Shown here piece by piece: positions 1-9,592 of a DNA stretch of 64,000 bases; positions within the stretch are counted from its first letter, which is position 1, and each line of letters begins with the position of its first letter. Under the pieces are notes generated by a model. It worked only from the letters and a program-made list of their open reading frames with translations. It made no database searches and had not been told where the DNA came from. The DNA comes from Epilithonimonas caeni DSM 17710 (lineage in GTDB: Bacteria > Bacteroidota > Bacteroidia > Flavobacteriales > Weeksellaceae). The position numbers and the translations under genes are program-made. The DNA is taken from assembly GCF_000426465.1 (NCBI RefSeq), contig NZ_AUFK01000018.1, forward strand, positions 248,001 to 312,000. Direction: 5' to 3'.

Positions 1-2
1 GT

Positions 3-161
3 CTTGACGTTTTCGAGAATGAACCAACACCTTCTGAAAAAATATTGACGCATCCAAAAATCTCTTTGACGCCTCATACAGGTGCGGCTACGGAAGAAGC
101 TCAGGACAGAATAGGGACTGAGTTGGCCAATCAAATTGCCAGCATCCTTTTGGTTAAATAA
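3..161 (+). CDS. 2-hydroxyacid dehydrogenase (D-3-phosphoglycerate dehydrogenase-like), C-terminal end, partial
   Basis: The reading frame is open from the left edge and codes for 52 residues before TAA. The fragment starts LDVFENEP and continues to TPHTGAATEEAQDR. This is the end of the NAD-binding domain and the last helices of the D-isomer-specific 2-hydroxyacid dehydrogenase family, which includes SerA; the His in TPHTG corresponds to the catalytic His of that family. The start lies outside the window, so the substrate (phosphoglycerate or another hydroxyacid) cannot be settled. A hairpin terminator follows about 20 bases after the stop. Confidence 0.75.
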   Translation, partial: LDVFENEPTPSEKILTHPKISLTPHTGAATEEAQDRIGTELANQIASILLVK

Positions 162-181
162 TTTAACTTAAATAACAATAT

Positions 182-212
182 AATGCTCGTTTTTTTAGCG
201 GGCATTTTTTAT
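182..212 (+). terminator. Rho-independent terminator of the dehydrogenase gene
   Basis: AATGCTCG at 182-189 pairs with CGGGCATT at 199-206, including one G-U pair, and a T-run follows. It lies 20 bases after the stop at 161. Confidence 0.7.
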
Positions 213-244
213 TTTCCCGATTCGTATTAAAATTTTACTTTTGC

Positions 245-345
245 TGAGGTTTTTATGGCAGCTTAATCCGTCTTCCGCTCCCTCCCGATTTTACATCGGG
301 ATTCGTTCAAAAAGTTTATACTGAGCGAAGTCGAAGTAAGCTGCA
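245..345. repeat. Dispersed intergenic palindromic repeat, copy 1
   Basis: The stretch contains a small palindrome (CCCGAT 284-289, ATCGGG 295-300) and the string CTGAGCGAAGTCGAAG at 321-336. The same 16 bases recur at 9263-9278, and the match extends leftward so that 312-336 is almost identical to 9254-9278. A one-base variant lies at 13162-13177. This is a REP-like family of intergenic repeats. I see no coding potential in it. Confidence 0.6.
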
Positions 346-372
346 GTTTCACCTTTGAATCAACATTCTCTT

Positions 373-1392
373 ATGAAAAGAAAAGTCTTACTTATTTACA
401 CCGGCGGAACCATCGGGATGGAAAAAGATTACATAACCGGAAGTCTTGTTCCGTTTGATTTTTCCACTATTTTCAAGAGGATCCCGGAAATGAATCTTCT
501 CGAATGTGAGGTTTCTGTTCATCCGTTCGAAAAACCTGTCGATTCTTCTGATATGGGACCGGATGAATGGCGAATGATTGCGGAATGGATTCATAAAAAT
601 TACGATTTGTTTGACGGGTTCCTAATTCTTCATGGAACTGATACAATGTCTTACACCGCTTCCGCGCTTAGTTTTATGCTCAAGAATCTTGGAAAACCAG
701 TAATTCTTACAGGTTCTCAGTTGCCCATTGGAGATCTGCGGACGGATGCTAAGGAAAATCTCCTGACAAGTCTTTATTATGCAAGTCTATATGAAAATGA
801 TGAAGCAGTCATCAAAGAAGTCGCTGTTTATTTTGAATACAAACTTCTTCGCGGAAACCGAAGCCTGAAATATTCAGCGGAATTCTTCGATGCTTATCAA
901 AGCCCGAATTATCCGATTCTTGGTCAGTCTGGTGTTCATCTCAATATCGAAAAAGATTTGCTCTGGAAACCCAAAAATGATTTCGAATTAGATACTTATC
1001 TCAATGAAAATGTTCTTTTCTACAGGATCTTCCCTGGAATGAACTTCGAATCTCTGTTGGAGTTGAAAACACCTGAAGCTATTGTTTTACAGGTTTTTGG
1101 TTCCGGAACGATTTTCAATAGCGATAAAACCTTGTCTGTTCTTCAGGAATTGAGGGTTCGGGGAATCGAGATAGTAGTAATTAGTCAATGTGTTTCAGGG
1201 GGAATTAGTTTTGGGAAATACAGCAATAGCAATATTTTTACCAAAGTTGGCGCTATCAGTGGAAATGATATGACTGCTGAATCGGCGATTACCAAATGTA
1301 TGCATATTTTAAAAAATCCAAAGTACGATAAAAGCTTCTCGGAGCTCTTTACCAAAAATATTTGTGGAGAAGTTACAGAAGACTTTCAATAA
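373..1392 (+). CDS. ansA: L-asparaginase, type I
   Basis: The 339-residue product is close to the roughly 338 residues of E. coli AnsA. It converts L-asparagine to aspartate and ammonia in the cytoplasm. TGGTIGM at residues 10-16 holds the first catalytic Thr. HGTDT, TGSQLPIGDLRTDAKENL and the C-terminal ISQCVSGG region are family motifs. No signal peptide is present, which fits the type I enzyme. I chose the ATG at 373 because the only start further upstream, at 355, is a TTG that would add six residues before the conserved N-terminus. There is no clear ribosome binding site, which is normal in this phylum. The gene is monocistronic; a tRNA gene follows with its own promoter. Confidence 0.93.
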   Translation: MKRKVLLIYTGGTIGMEKDYITGSLVPFDFSTIFKRIPEMNLLECEVSVHPFEKPVDSSDMGPDEWRMIAEWIHKNYDLFDGFLILHGTDTMSYTASALSFMLKNLGKPVILTGSQLPIGDLRTDAKENLLTSLYYASLYENDEAVIKEVAVYFEYKLLRGNRSLKYSAEFFDAYQSPNYPILGQSGVHLNIEKDLLWKPKNDFELDTYLNENVLFYRIFPGMNFESLLELKTPEAIVLQVFGSGTIFNSDKTLSVLQELRVRGIEIVVISQCVSGGISFGKYSNSNIFTKVGAISGNDMTAESAITKCMHILKNPKYDKSFSELFTKNICGEVTEDFQ

Positions 1393-1395
1393 TAT

Positions 1396-1425
1396 TTTGG
1401 GAATCGGGATATTTCATTATATTTG
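1396..1425 (+). promoter_or_regulatory. Bacteroidota-type promoter for tRNA-Ser(GGA)
   Basis: TTTG at 1396-1399 and TATATTTG at 1418-1425 are separated by 18 bases. This matches the Bacteroidota consensus TTTG-N~19-TAnnTTTG exactly. The tRNA begins 12 bases further on. Confidence 0.75.
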
Positions 1426-1436
1426 CAACCTCAATT

Positions 1437-1523
1437 AGAGAGGTGTCCGAGTGGTTGAAGGAGCTACCCTGGAAAGGTAGTATACGGGTAACTGTATCGA
1501 GGGTTCGAATCCCTTCCTCTCTG
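1437..1523 (+). tRNA. tRNA-Ser (anticodon GGA)
   Basis: The acceptor arm AGAGAGG (1437-1443) pairs with CCTCTCT (1516-1522), with discriminator G at 1523. The anticodon loop CTGGAAA sits between CTACC and GGTAG and gives anticodon GGA. The long variable arm and GGTTCGAATCC T-arm are typical of tRNA-Ser. The 3' CCA is not encoded. Confidence 0.95.
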
Positions 1524-1544
1524 CAAAGTTGAAAATTACTTAAA

Positions 1545-1576
1545 AAACGACCAAATAATTTTGGTCGTTTTTTTTT
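1545..1576. terminator. Terminator between tRNA-Ser and the convergent lipoprotein gene
   Basis: AAACGACCAAA (1545-1555) pairs with TTTGGTCGTTT (1560-1570), followed by a T-run. The minus-strand lipoprotein gene ends at 1575, and an A-run precedes the stem, so the hairpin can serve both directions. Confidence 0.75.
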
Positions 1577-2120
1577 ATTTTACTTTTTCCAAGAGGTACA
1601 GTTTGGCTCCGGAAAAAGCCAATTTAGGCATCAGGTTTCCTTCTAAGACCATCGTTTTGTTATTGATATCAATAACCGAAATATAATTGTTGGAATTATA
1701 TTCGATATAATTTTCTTTCTCTTTCGTAAGAGGATTTTTCCCGAACTCGAAATCATACTTTTGCCAGTCTTCTTTCTCTGTGCTACAGTGGACAGGTTTG
1801 AACTTTGACTTTTTAGAATTGAAAACAATTTGGTCAAAACCTTCTACACATTCACTGTTGAAAGAGCTGTCGGGAGCTTGGTCATTGCTAAAAGCTTCAA
1901 AAGAACCTTTATAAACGCCTATGACTTTCCAGGTTCCGTCTATACGATCGTCATCTATTTTTCCTTTGGCTTTGCTTACCGCCCAGCCAACACCCTTTAC
2001 GGTTCCTTTCACAGCTTTATACCCAACTGTGGCAGCACCTTTTACAACTTTTGCTGCTGTAGAAACAATACAAGAATTTAAAACAGCAATAGCACAAACA
2101 GAAACAATTATTTTTCTCAT
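1575..2120 (-). CDS. Putative outer-membrane lipoprotein, lipocalin-like, function unknown
   Basis: The 181-residue protein has a lipoprotein signal: MRKII, a hydrophobic stretch and a lipobox VLNSC with Cys17, the likely lipidation site. Residues 20-55 are Gly/Ala/Lys-rich (AAKVVKGAATVGYKAVKG) and could be a linker. The remaining part begins DGTWKVIGVYKG and reads as a small beta-rich domain resembling lipocalin-like lipoproteins of Flavobacteria, such as the 'D/GxW' start of a beta barrel. I do not recognise a specific function. It converges on the tRNA-Ser gene and shares its terminator. Confidence 0.7.
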   Translation of the reverse strand: MRKIIVSVCAIAVLNSCIVSTAAKVVKGAATVGYKAVKGTVKGVGWAVSKAKGKIDDDRIDGTWKVIGVYKGSFEAFSNDQAPDSSFNSECVEGFDQIVFNSKKSKFKPVHCSTEKEDWQKYDFEFGKNPLTKEKENYIEYNSNNYISVIDINNKTMVLEGNLMPKLAFSGAKLYLLEKVK

Positions 2121-2194
2121 AACATTGACTTTATTGTACGAATATATTACTAATAAAAATATATTGATTATACTGGCGGAAAATAATTATGGTT

Positions 2195-2953
2195 TTACCA
2201 ATTATTCAAACCATTTTCCAAGGCCTTGTTGTAGTTCTGTTCATCGAAGGAGTATAGGTCCGGAGCTTTATGTGCACCTCCACGTCTTTGTTCATCCAGT
2301 TTTTTCAGGATGCCCAGATTTTTTATTTTACGATAAAAATTTCCTCTGTTAAGTTCTTTTCCCAAGATGGTTTCGTATAATTTTTGTAATTCTGATAAAG
2401 TGAATTTTTCAGGAAGGAGATTGTAACCTATTGGTTTTATAGAAATTCTTTCTCTCAAGGTAAGCAATGCTTTGTCGATGATTTCCCTGTGGTCCATGGC
2501 AATATCGATATTGTCCAGTTCATCAAGAAATATCCAATCACAGGCATTACTGATGTCATCTTTCACCAGTGTTGTGTTAGATGGGTTGTACAATGCTAAA
2601 TATCCAATGGAGATAAAACGCTGCTTATGGAACAGGGTATCATCAAAATCCTCAAAAAAGAACTCGCTCCTGTCTTTCTTCCCGAATACACCAAATTCTT
2701 CCAGGTAAGCATCAGAAATACCTGCTCTTTCTCTTAAAATTCTGACAACTGCATCGTCCATATCTTCGTCTTTTCTTACGTAACCTCCTGGTAACAGCCA
2801 TTTTTGACGATAGTTCAATTGTAACATCAGAACTTTTAACCTGTTATCATCAAATCCGAAAATAACAGGGTCCGCAGAAATATGTGATAAGTAAATTCCT
2901 TTTGCTTCATCCGAGCGAAGCAAAATCTGTTGCTTAGAATCCATCTGTTTCAT
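2195..2953 (-). CDS. NrtR/AraR-like Nudix-domain transcriptional regulator
   Basis: The 252-residue protein has an N-terminal Nudix fold (about 25-165) and a C-terminal winged helix (about 180-250). This is the architecture of NrtR regulators and of the Bacteroides arabinose regulator AraR. The Nudix box begins correctly (G57, then E63 after five residues), but the helix reads R71-I-L-R-E-R-A-G-I instead of the consensus REUxEExGU. Two catalytic Glu positions are therefore Ile72 and Arg76. The domain has probably lost hydrolysis and senses a sugar or sugar nucleotide instead. It is divergent from the TonB/GH3 locus starting at 3397, which is the likely target. Two TTAA-type palindromes lie between the two starts. 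Confidence 0.8.
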   Translation of the reverse strand: MKQMDSKQQILLRSDEAKGIYLSHISADPVIFGFDDNRLKVLMLQLNYRQKWLLPGGYVRKDEDMDDAVVRILRERAGISDAYLEEFGVFGKKDRSEFFFEDFDDTLFHKQRFISIGYLALYNPSNTTLVKDDISNACDWIFLDELDNIDIAMDHREIIDKALLTLRERISIKPIGYNLLPEKFTLSELQKLYETILGKELNRGNFYRKIKNLGILKKLDEQRRGGAHKAPDLYSFDEQNYNKALENGLNNW

Positions 2954-2978
2954 TAAAGTCTAGACAGGCAAATTTAGC

Positions 2979-2994
2979 ATTAATTTTAGTTAAT
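2979..2994. promoter_or_regulatory. Candidate operator, TTAA palindrome, regulator side
   Basis: ATTAATTTTAGTTAAT has 5-bp arms and lies 26 bases upstream of the regulator start. It shares the core TTAATTTTWRTTAA with the palindrome at 3129-3146. The region is AT-rich, so chance is a real alternative. Confidence 0.35.
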
Positions 2995-3128
2995 ATAAGA
3001 ATAATGGCTCCTAACCTATAAAAATGGTAAGAATTTTATTCTTATTTTTCATTGATTCTATTGGAAACAATGAAAAATAATTTTATTTCTATTATTTAAT
3101 TAATTGATTTTCAGTATTTTATTTACAT

Positions 3129-3146
3129 TGTTAATTTTTATTAACA
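3129..3146. promoter_or_regulatory. Candidate operator, TTAA palindrome, sugar-locus side
   Basis: TGTTAATTTTTATTAACA is a perfect palindrome with 7-bp arms and a 4-base centre. It resembles the smaller palindrome at 2979-2994. Together they are candidate sites for the Nudix-domain regulator. Confidence 0.4.
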
Positions 3147-3396
3147 TTTATTTGGCGGATAAAAATTTTTGATGTACAATTGTAATGTTTCAATATGAAG
3201 CATTAAGAAAGTAAGAGAATATTAAAATATAACATAGAAATTTTTTAACACCACAAATCCGATTTCAAACTGAAATAATTCAGAAGTAAATTCCTAAATA
3301 TCATTGTGTTATTGACAACTTCATGTTTTGATGTTGCTATATTTCTTGTTATTGTTTTTTAAAAAAAATTAAAATATATATAACTGTAACTGTACA

Positions 3397-5664
3397 ATGA
3401 GAAAATCAACTTTAAAAATTTCAGCATTAGGTTTGCTGTTTTCTTTCGCCACAGCTTTTGGTCAGGAAAAGACAGATACACTTGCTGTAAAAAATGTGGT
3501 AAATGCCGCAGCCAAACAGGAAGAAGGCGTAAAAACCGTGGCTACATCTTCAAAGGAAGACAACAATAGGAATGTCATGTTGAATGCGGCCAACAACACG
3601 AGTCCGAGAGATGTGAATATCGGCTTACCATCAACCGTAGGCGGAATTACCATTCTTGAAAATGATTTGCCAGCTGTGTATTTCTTCTGGCCGGAACTTC
3701 CGAACAAAACATGGAGGCAAAGTGTAGGCTTGGAAAAAACAGGATTGTTGAAAATGGACCAGTTAGCCAATACGATGGGCGACCTCGGTTTTGCGGTGAA
3801 TTCTTACTCCCAAACCGGAACCAAGGATTTTAAATTAAAAGGAAAATTCACAACGAGTACTTTCGGTTGGTTACAAGGTGATGTAAATGCTTCAGGACCG
3901 ATTTCTAAAAACGGCTGGACGTACACTGTAGGTGCTTTTGCCAATTTTGACCCAAGTACGTACAAACTAGGTTTTGCCAGAGATGCTGATGAGACCAAGA
4001 TTTTCAGAGCGGGAGTTACCAAATATTTCAATAATGATAAAGGTAAAATCTCAATTTTATACAAATATGCAGATTCTTACAGCATTACCAATTATGCAGT
4101 TTTCCAATACGGCGAAAACGGGAAAGTAACAGAACTTGATAATTTCAAAATTGGTAGAGATTCTTATGTCGTACGAGACGGGCAGATGAAAATTAAAGAT
4201 ATTCTTACGGGAGAATCTTATTGGGCGTCCATGAGTGGCAAAGATAACAGGTCGACATCACACAACATTGATATTTTTGGTAATTACCTATTAAGCAACG
4301 GCTGGAATTTCAAATTCACTACAAGAGCGCATTTTTCAAAAGTGAAGATGGCCAATATGATTCCTTTAAGTATTTTCAATGCTAATTCTACAGCAGGATA
4401 TACTTTGGCTTCCAATGGTCAGCCTTATTCAGGGCAGGTGGGAACTATTTTGGGAATGTACACACCGGAGACTCCGATTACCAGTGTTGCCGGTCGTTTT
4501 TCTTTGAATAAACAGCTAGGGAATCATAACGTGACATTGGGAGTATTGGAACAGTACTATCACGTTGACAAATTCACATCCAACCGTACTTTTTTCTTCC
4601 AGAGTGTTGAACCACAGCCTCAGAGACTAATTGGTCCAAATACGGATGCTGACGGATTCTACAACTACAATGCAGGTGGAGAATACCATAGCGGAACAGA
4701 GAACAAACTTTCACTGTATGGTACAGATGAATGGAAAGTTACCGACAACTTTAATCTGAGCTATGGTTTACATTTGAGAAACCACATCCTTGACGGAGAA
4801 TATTCTTTGACGCCGAGAACTGTAGGTTTCAGCTTTACAGACCCGAGTCAGTTCAACCATATCAGTCAAAGTTTCTTCCAGATTGCAGGAAGTTTGAATG
4901 CCACTTATAACATTACTAAGAACTTTGGAGTGTTAGCCAACTTCTTGTATACTGAAGAAAACAGGAGGCTTGAAAGTTATTCACAGGCTTTCGAACCCAA
5001 TACCAATAAAATCAAAAGTCCGTTGGGCGCATTCGGAGTTTTCTGGAATACCAATTGGATTCAACTGATTTCCCAGGCAACTTATCTTAAAAAGAACAAC
5101 AACCTGAACCGATACAACCTTGTAAATCCTGCCAACAGTTCTCAAGCTCAGACTACAACGGTTTATTACGATATTCAGACTTTGGGCTGGACGACGGATT
5201 TTGTTTTAAAACCATTCAAAGGATTTAATTTACATTATCTCGTGACGTTCCAAAATCCGGTTTATAAGAAATTTAATTTCAATGCCTTCGGAAAAGATTA
5301 TAATTACAGTGATAACAATGTGTTAGGCGTTGCTAAAGTTCTCATGGAAATCGACCCTAGTTATTCTATTGACAAATGGAGGTTCTGGGCAAGTTTCAGG
5401 TATTTCTCAAAACAATATGCGAACCTTACGAATGCCTTATACTTCGCTCCAAGATGGGAAACTTTTGGTGGGGTAAGTTATACAGTTAACAAAAATATCA
5501 ACATTGGTGCAACAGTCATCAACTTCTTGAACCAGAGAGGGGCAAGCGGAACCATCAACGGTGCCGAACTGATTACCGATGCTAGTCCATATTATGGAAA
5601 ATTGTTGACAGGAACGTACATTATGCCACTAACAGGTCAGTTATCAGTAAGCTTTAATTTCTAA
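3397..5664 (+). CDS. TonB-dependent outer-membrane receptor
   Basis: The 755-residue protein starts with a signal peptide (MRKSTLKISALGLLFSFATAFGQ). It then has an N-terminal plug-like region (about 70-170, with DLGFAVNSYSQTGTKDFKLKG) and a long barrel rich in alternating aromatic residues. It ends in SVSFNF, a terminal Phe as expected for insertion into the outer membrane. It lacks the carboxypeptidase-like N-terminal domain of SusC proteins, and no SusD gene lies beside it. It is the first gene of a block with two GH3 enzymes and two esterases, so it probably imports an oligosaccharide. The GH3 gene starts 10 bases after its stop, which suggests co-transcription. The ligand is unknown. Confidence 0.85.
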   Translation: MRKSTLKISALGLLFSFATAFGQEKTDTLAVKNVVNAAAKQEEGVKTVATSSKEDNNRNVMLNAANNTSPRDVNIGLPSTVGGITILENDLPAVYFFWPELPNKTWRQSVGLEKTGLLKMDQLANTMGDLGFAVNSYSQTGTKDFKLKGKFTTSTFGWLQGDVNASGPISKNGWTYTVGAFANFDPSTYKLGFARDADETKIFRAGVTKYFNNDKGKISILYKYADSYSITNYAVFQYGENGKVTELDNFKIGRDSYVVRDGQMKIKDILTGESYWASMSGKDNRSTSHNIDIFGNYLLSNGWNFKFTTRAHFSKVKMANMIPLSIFNANSTAGYTLASNGQPYSGQVGTILGMYTPETPITSVAGRFSLNKQLGNHNVTLGVLEQYYHVDKFTSNRTFFFQSVEPQPQRLIGPNTDADGFYNYNAGGEYHSGTENKLSLYGTDEWKVTDNFNLSYGLHLRNHILDGEYSLTPRTVGFSFTDPSQFNHISQSFFQIAGSLNATYNITKNFGVLANFLYTEENRRLESYSQAFEPNTNKIKSPLGAFGVFWNTNWIQLISQATYLKKNNNLNRYNLVNPANSSQAQTTTVYYDIQTLGWTTDFVLKPFKGFNLHYLVTFQNPVYKKFNFNAFGKDYNYSDNNVLGVAKVLMEIDPSYSIDKWRFWASFRYFSKQYANLTNALYFAPRWETFGGVSYTVNKNINIGATVINFLNQRGASGTINGAELITDASPYYGKLLTGTYIMPLTGQLSVSFNF

Positions 5665-5674
5665 AATGTAAACA

Positions 5675-7966
5675 ATGAAAAGAACAGTTTTAAATGTTGC
5701 CGCATTATTTTTAGGAGTAACAGCATTTTCGCAAAACATTCAGACAGTTACGAATTCTAAAGGTCCTGTTTTGGGATATTCTGCAGATTCAGGTGTGAAA
5801 ATTCTGACGGTTGGCGGAAATAAATTCAAGGATTTAAACAAAAACGGAAAACTAGATAAATACGAAGACTGGAGACTTCCTGTTGATGAAAGAGCGAAAG
5901 ATTTGGCTTCAAAAATGACGGTCGAGCAGATTGCAGGTTTGATGTTGTACAGTGGCCATCAATCGGTTCCTGCACCGCCAGATGGTATTAGGGCAGGAAA
6001 ATACAACGGCAAATTTTATAAAGAAAGCGGCGCAAAAGCCTCTGATTTAACAGACCAGCAAAAGAAATTTTTAAAGGAAGACAACCTTCGTCACGTTTTG
6101 GTAACAACGGTTGAATCTCCTGCAATTGCAGCACAATGGAGTAATAATATCCAGGCTTATATTGAAGGTTTGGGATTGGGAATTCCTGCGAACAACAGTA
6201 CAGACCCGAGACATTCCGCAACGGTAACAGCCGAATTTAATGAAGGAGCCGGCGGACAGATTTCTCTTTGGCCGGATGGTTTAGCAATGGGCGCAACATT
6301 CGACCCGGAATTGGTTAAAAAATTCGGAAATATTGCCGCTCAGGAATACAGAGCATTAGGAATTTCAACCGCATTGTCACCTCAAATCGACTTAGGAACA
6401 GAACCGCGTTGGTACAGAATCGCCTATGTTTTCTCTGAAAGTCCGGAATTGACAGCAGATATGGCCAGAGGCTATATTGACGGTTTCCAAACCACCAACG
6501 GAAGCAAGAATGGTTGGGGAAATAAAAGTGTTAATGCAATGGTAAAACACTGGCCGGGAGGCGGACCTGAAGAAGGCGGTCGCGACGGTCATTGGGCAAT
6601 GGGAAAATTCGCTGTTTATCCGGGAAATAATTTCCAAAATCACGTAAAACCTTTTACAGAAGGTGCTTTCAAACTAACTGGCGGAACTAAAGAAGCTTCT
6701 GCGGTGATGCCTTATTACACGATTAGCTTTAATCAGGACACAAAGAACGGCGAAAATGTTGGAAATGGTTACAGTAAATATTTAATCACAGATTTACTTC
6801 GTGGAAAATACAAATATGACGGCGTAGTTTGTACAGACTGGCTAATTACTGCAGACGAACCAAAAACGCCGGGTGGATTTGCCGGAAAACCTTGGGGTGC
6901 TGAAAAATTATCAATCGCTCAGCGTCATTACAAAGTTTTGGAAGCTGGTGTTGACCAATTCGGAGGAAATAATGACAAAGGCCCAGTTTTGGAAGCCTAT
7001 CAAATGGGCGTGAAAGAACACGGCGAAAAAGCATATCGTGCTAAATTTGAGCAGTCTGCGGTTCGTTTGCTGAGAAATTTCTTTAGAACAGGATTGTTTG
7101 AAAATCCTTATGTCAATGTTGAAGAAACCAAGAAAATCGTTGGTAATCCTGAATTTATGAAAGCTGGTTACGAAGCTCAGGTGAAATCTATCGTACTGTT
7201 GAAAAACAAAGCGAATATTCTTCCAATCAAAGAAAGAAAAACGGTTTACATTCCGAAGAGATATTCTCCGGCCACGTTCAACTGGTGGGGCGTTTATACC
7301 GCACCGTCTTTAGAATATCCCGTTGATATCGAGAAAGTAAAAAAACATTTCAACGTAACCGAAGACCCTTCAAAAGCAGATTTTGCATTGGTTTTCGTGA
7401 AAAGTCCACACAGTGAAGAAGGCGGTTACAGCGACATCGATGCTAAAGAAGGCGGAAACGGTTACCTTCCGATTTCTCTTCAATACAAAACGTACACAGC
7501 AACAGAAGCTCGTGAAAAAAGTATCGCAGCGGGCGACCCGGTTGTTGCACCCAATGTTCACGACAGAACATTCAAAAATAAAACTTCTACTGCGACCAAT
7601 TTTACTGATTTGTTAGCCATTGAAAATGCTTACAAAGCAATGAACGGAAAGCCTGTCATTGTTTCTGTAACAGCTTCTAAGCCTATGGTTTTCAACGAAT
7701 TTGAAAAGCACGCTGATGCAATTTTAATGAACTTCAATGTGTCAAATCAGGCGGTTGTTGATATCATTACCGGAAAATATGAGCCTTCAGGGTTGCTTCC
7801 GCTTCAGATGCCGGCGAATATGGCAACCGTTGAAAAGCAAAAAGAAGATTTACCTTACGATATGGAAACGCACAAAGATTCCGAAGGTCATAACTATGAT
7901 TTCGGATACGGAATGAACTGGTCTGGTGTTATTAAAGATGCGAGAACTGAGAAATATAAAAAATAA
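5675..7966 (+). CDS. Glycoside hydrolase family 3 enzyme (beta-glucosidase-like), secreted
   Basis: The 763-residue protein has a signal peptide (MKRTVLNVAALFLGVTAFSQ). Next is an EF-hand-like loop, FKDLNKNGKLDKYEDWR, near residues 49-65. The GH3 N-terminal barrel contains KHWPGGG and the nucleophile motif VVCTDW with Asp388. The C-terminal GH3 domain begins near SIVLLKNKANILPI. It removes terminal sugars from beta-linked oligosaccharides, probably in the periplasm. It has no Fn3 domain at the C-terminus, unlike the second GH3 gene of this locus at 10639. It is tightly linked to the TonB receptor upstream; a hairpin follows its stop. Confidence 0.9.
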   Translation: MKRTVLNVAALFLGVTAFSQNIQTVTNSKGPVLGYSADSGVKILTVGGNKFKDLNKNGKLDKYEDWRLPVDERAKDLASKMTVEQIAGLMLYSGHQSVPAPPDGIRAGKYNGKFYKESGAKASDLTDQQKKFLKEDNLRHVLVTTVESPAIAAQWSNNIQAYIEGLGLGIPANNSTDPRHSATVTAEFNEGAGGQISLWPDGLAMGATFDPELVKKFGNIAAQEYRALGISTALSPQIDLGTEPRWYRIAYVFSESPELTADMARGYIDGFQTTNGSKNGWGNKSVNAMVKHWPGGGPEEGGRDGHWAMGKFAVYPGNNFQNHVKPFTEGAFKLTGGTKEASAVMPYYTISFNQDTKNGENVGNGYSKYLITDLLRGKYKYDGVVCTDWLITADEPKTPGGFAGKPWGAEKLSIAQRHYKVLEAGVDQFGGNNDKGPVLEAYQMGVKEHGEKAYRAKFEQSAVRLLRNFFRTGLFENPYVNVEETKKIVGNPEFMKAGYEAQVKSIVLLKNKANILPIKERKTVYIPKRYSPATFNWWGVYTAPSLEYPVDIEKVKKHFNVTEDPSKADFALVFVKSPHSEEGGYSDIDAKEGGNGYLPISLQYKTYTATEAREKSIAAGDPVVAPNVHDRTFKNKTSTATNFTDLLAIENAYKAMNGKPVIVSVTASKPMVFNEFEKHADAILMNFNVSNQAVVDIITGKYEPSGLLPLQMPANMATVEKQKEDLPYDMETHKDSEGHNYDFGYGMNWSGVIKDARTEKYKK

Positions 7967-7972
7967 TTGATG

Positions 7973-8008
7973 ATTCTGGGTCTGTATTGTACAGGCTCAG
8001 AATTTTAT
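7973..8008 (+). terminator. Hairpin after the first GH3 gene
   Basis: A 14-bp imperfect stem pairs 7973-7986 with 7990-8003 (ATTCTGGGTCTGTA / TACAGGCTCAGAAT, with G-U pairs). It is followed by TTTATTTTT. It may end or attenuate transcription before the esterase gene. Confidence 0.55.
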
Positions 8009-8014
8009 TTTTGA

Positions 8015-9220
<1,206 letters not shown>

Positions 9221-9592
9221 AATAGTATTTATTTGGGCAGCTATTTCCGCCTGAAGTTTATCCTGAGCGAAGTCGAAGGGCTCCCAATCTTATTTGCAAG
9301 ACGATTTCAGGTTACTAGAACTTAAAGTATAAGCAAAAAAGGATTTCCGCTCAAGTCGGGCTGCGTGAAATTCGCTGTTAAAATTAACAAAATAATTCAA
9401 CAATCTTTTTGTCATTCCGTAGGAATCTCAACGATGATTTTAAAATTCTATGCTTAGATTCCTACGGAATGACAAACTAACTGTCAATCTAATGCTGTTT
9501 TTGCTAAGTGAAACGCCTTTGCGAACTTAAAAACAGTTTAATAATCAAAAAACCTTAGCGCTCTTTGCGTTAAAATTTAAAATCAAATCAAA
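9221..9592. repeat. Intergenic repeat cluster with a perfect 21-bp inverted repeat
   Basis: This 372-bp stretch has no gene. It holds dispersed repeat copy 2 (9254-9278, matching 312-336). It also holds a perfect inverted repeat whose 21-base arms at 9408-9428 and 9456-9476 begin TTTGTCATTCCG, with a 27-base loop. The last part (9500-9580) resembles low-complexity intergenic filler. The structure fits a small non-autonomous palindromic element. Confidence 0.6.

Larger units (their letters stand above)
2954..3396. other. Divergent intergenic region between the regulator and the sugar locus
   Basis: This 443-bp AT-rich stretch has no gene. It holds the two TTAA palindromes and a weak promoter-like pair, TTG at 3312-3314 and TATATTTC at 3338-3345, whose 23-base spacing is longer than usual. 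It must contain the promoters of both divergent units. Confidence 0.6.

Noticed and set aside
355-372. TTG start that would extend ansA by six residues
   Set aside because: The ATG at 373 leads directly into the conserved N-terminus, and the family has no extension here.
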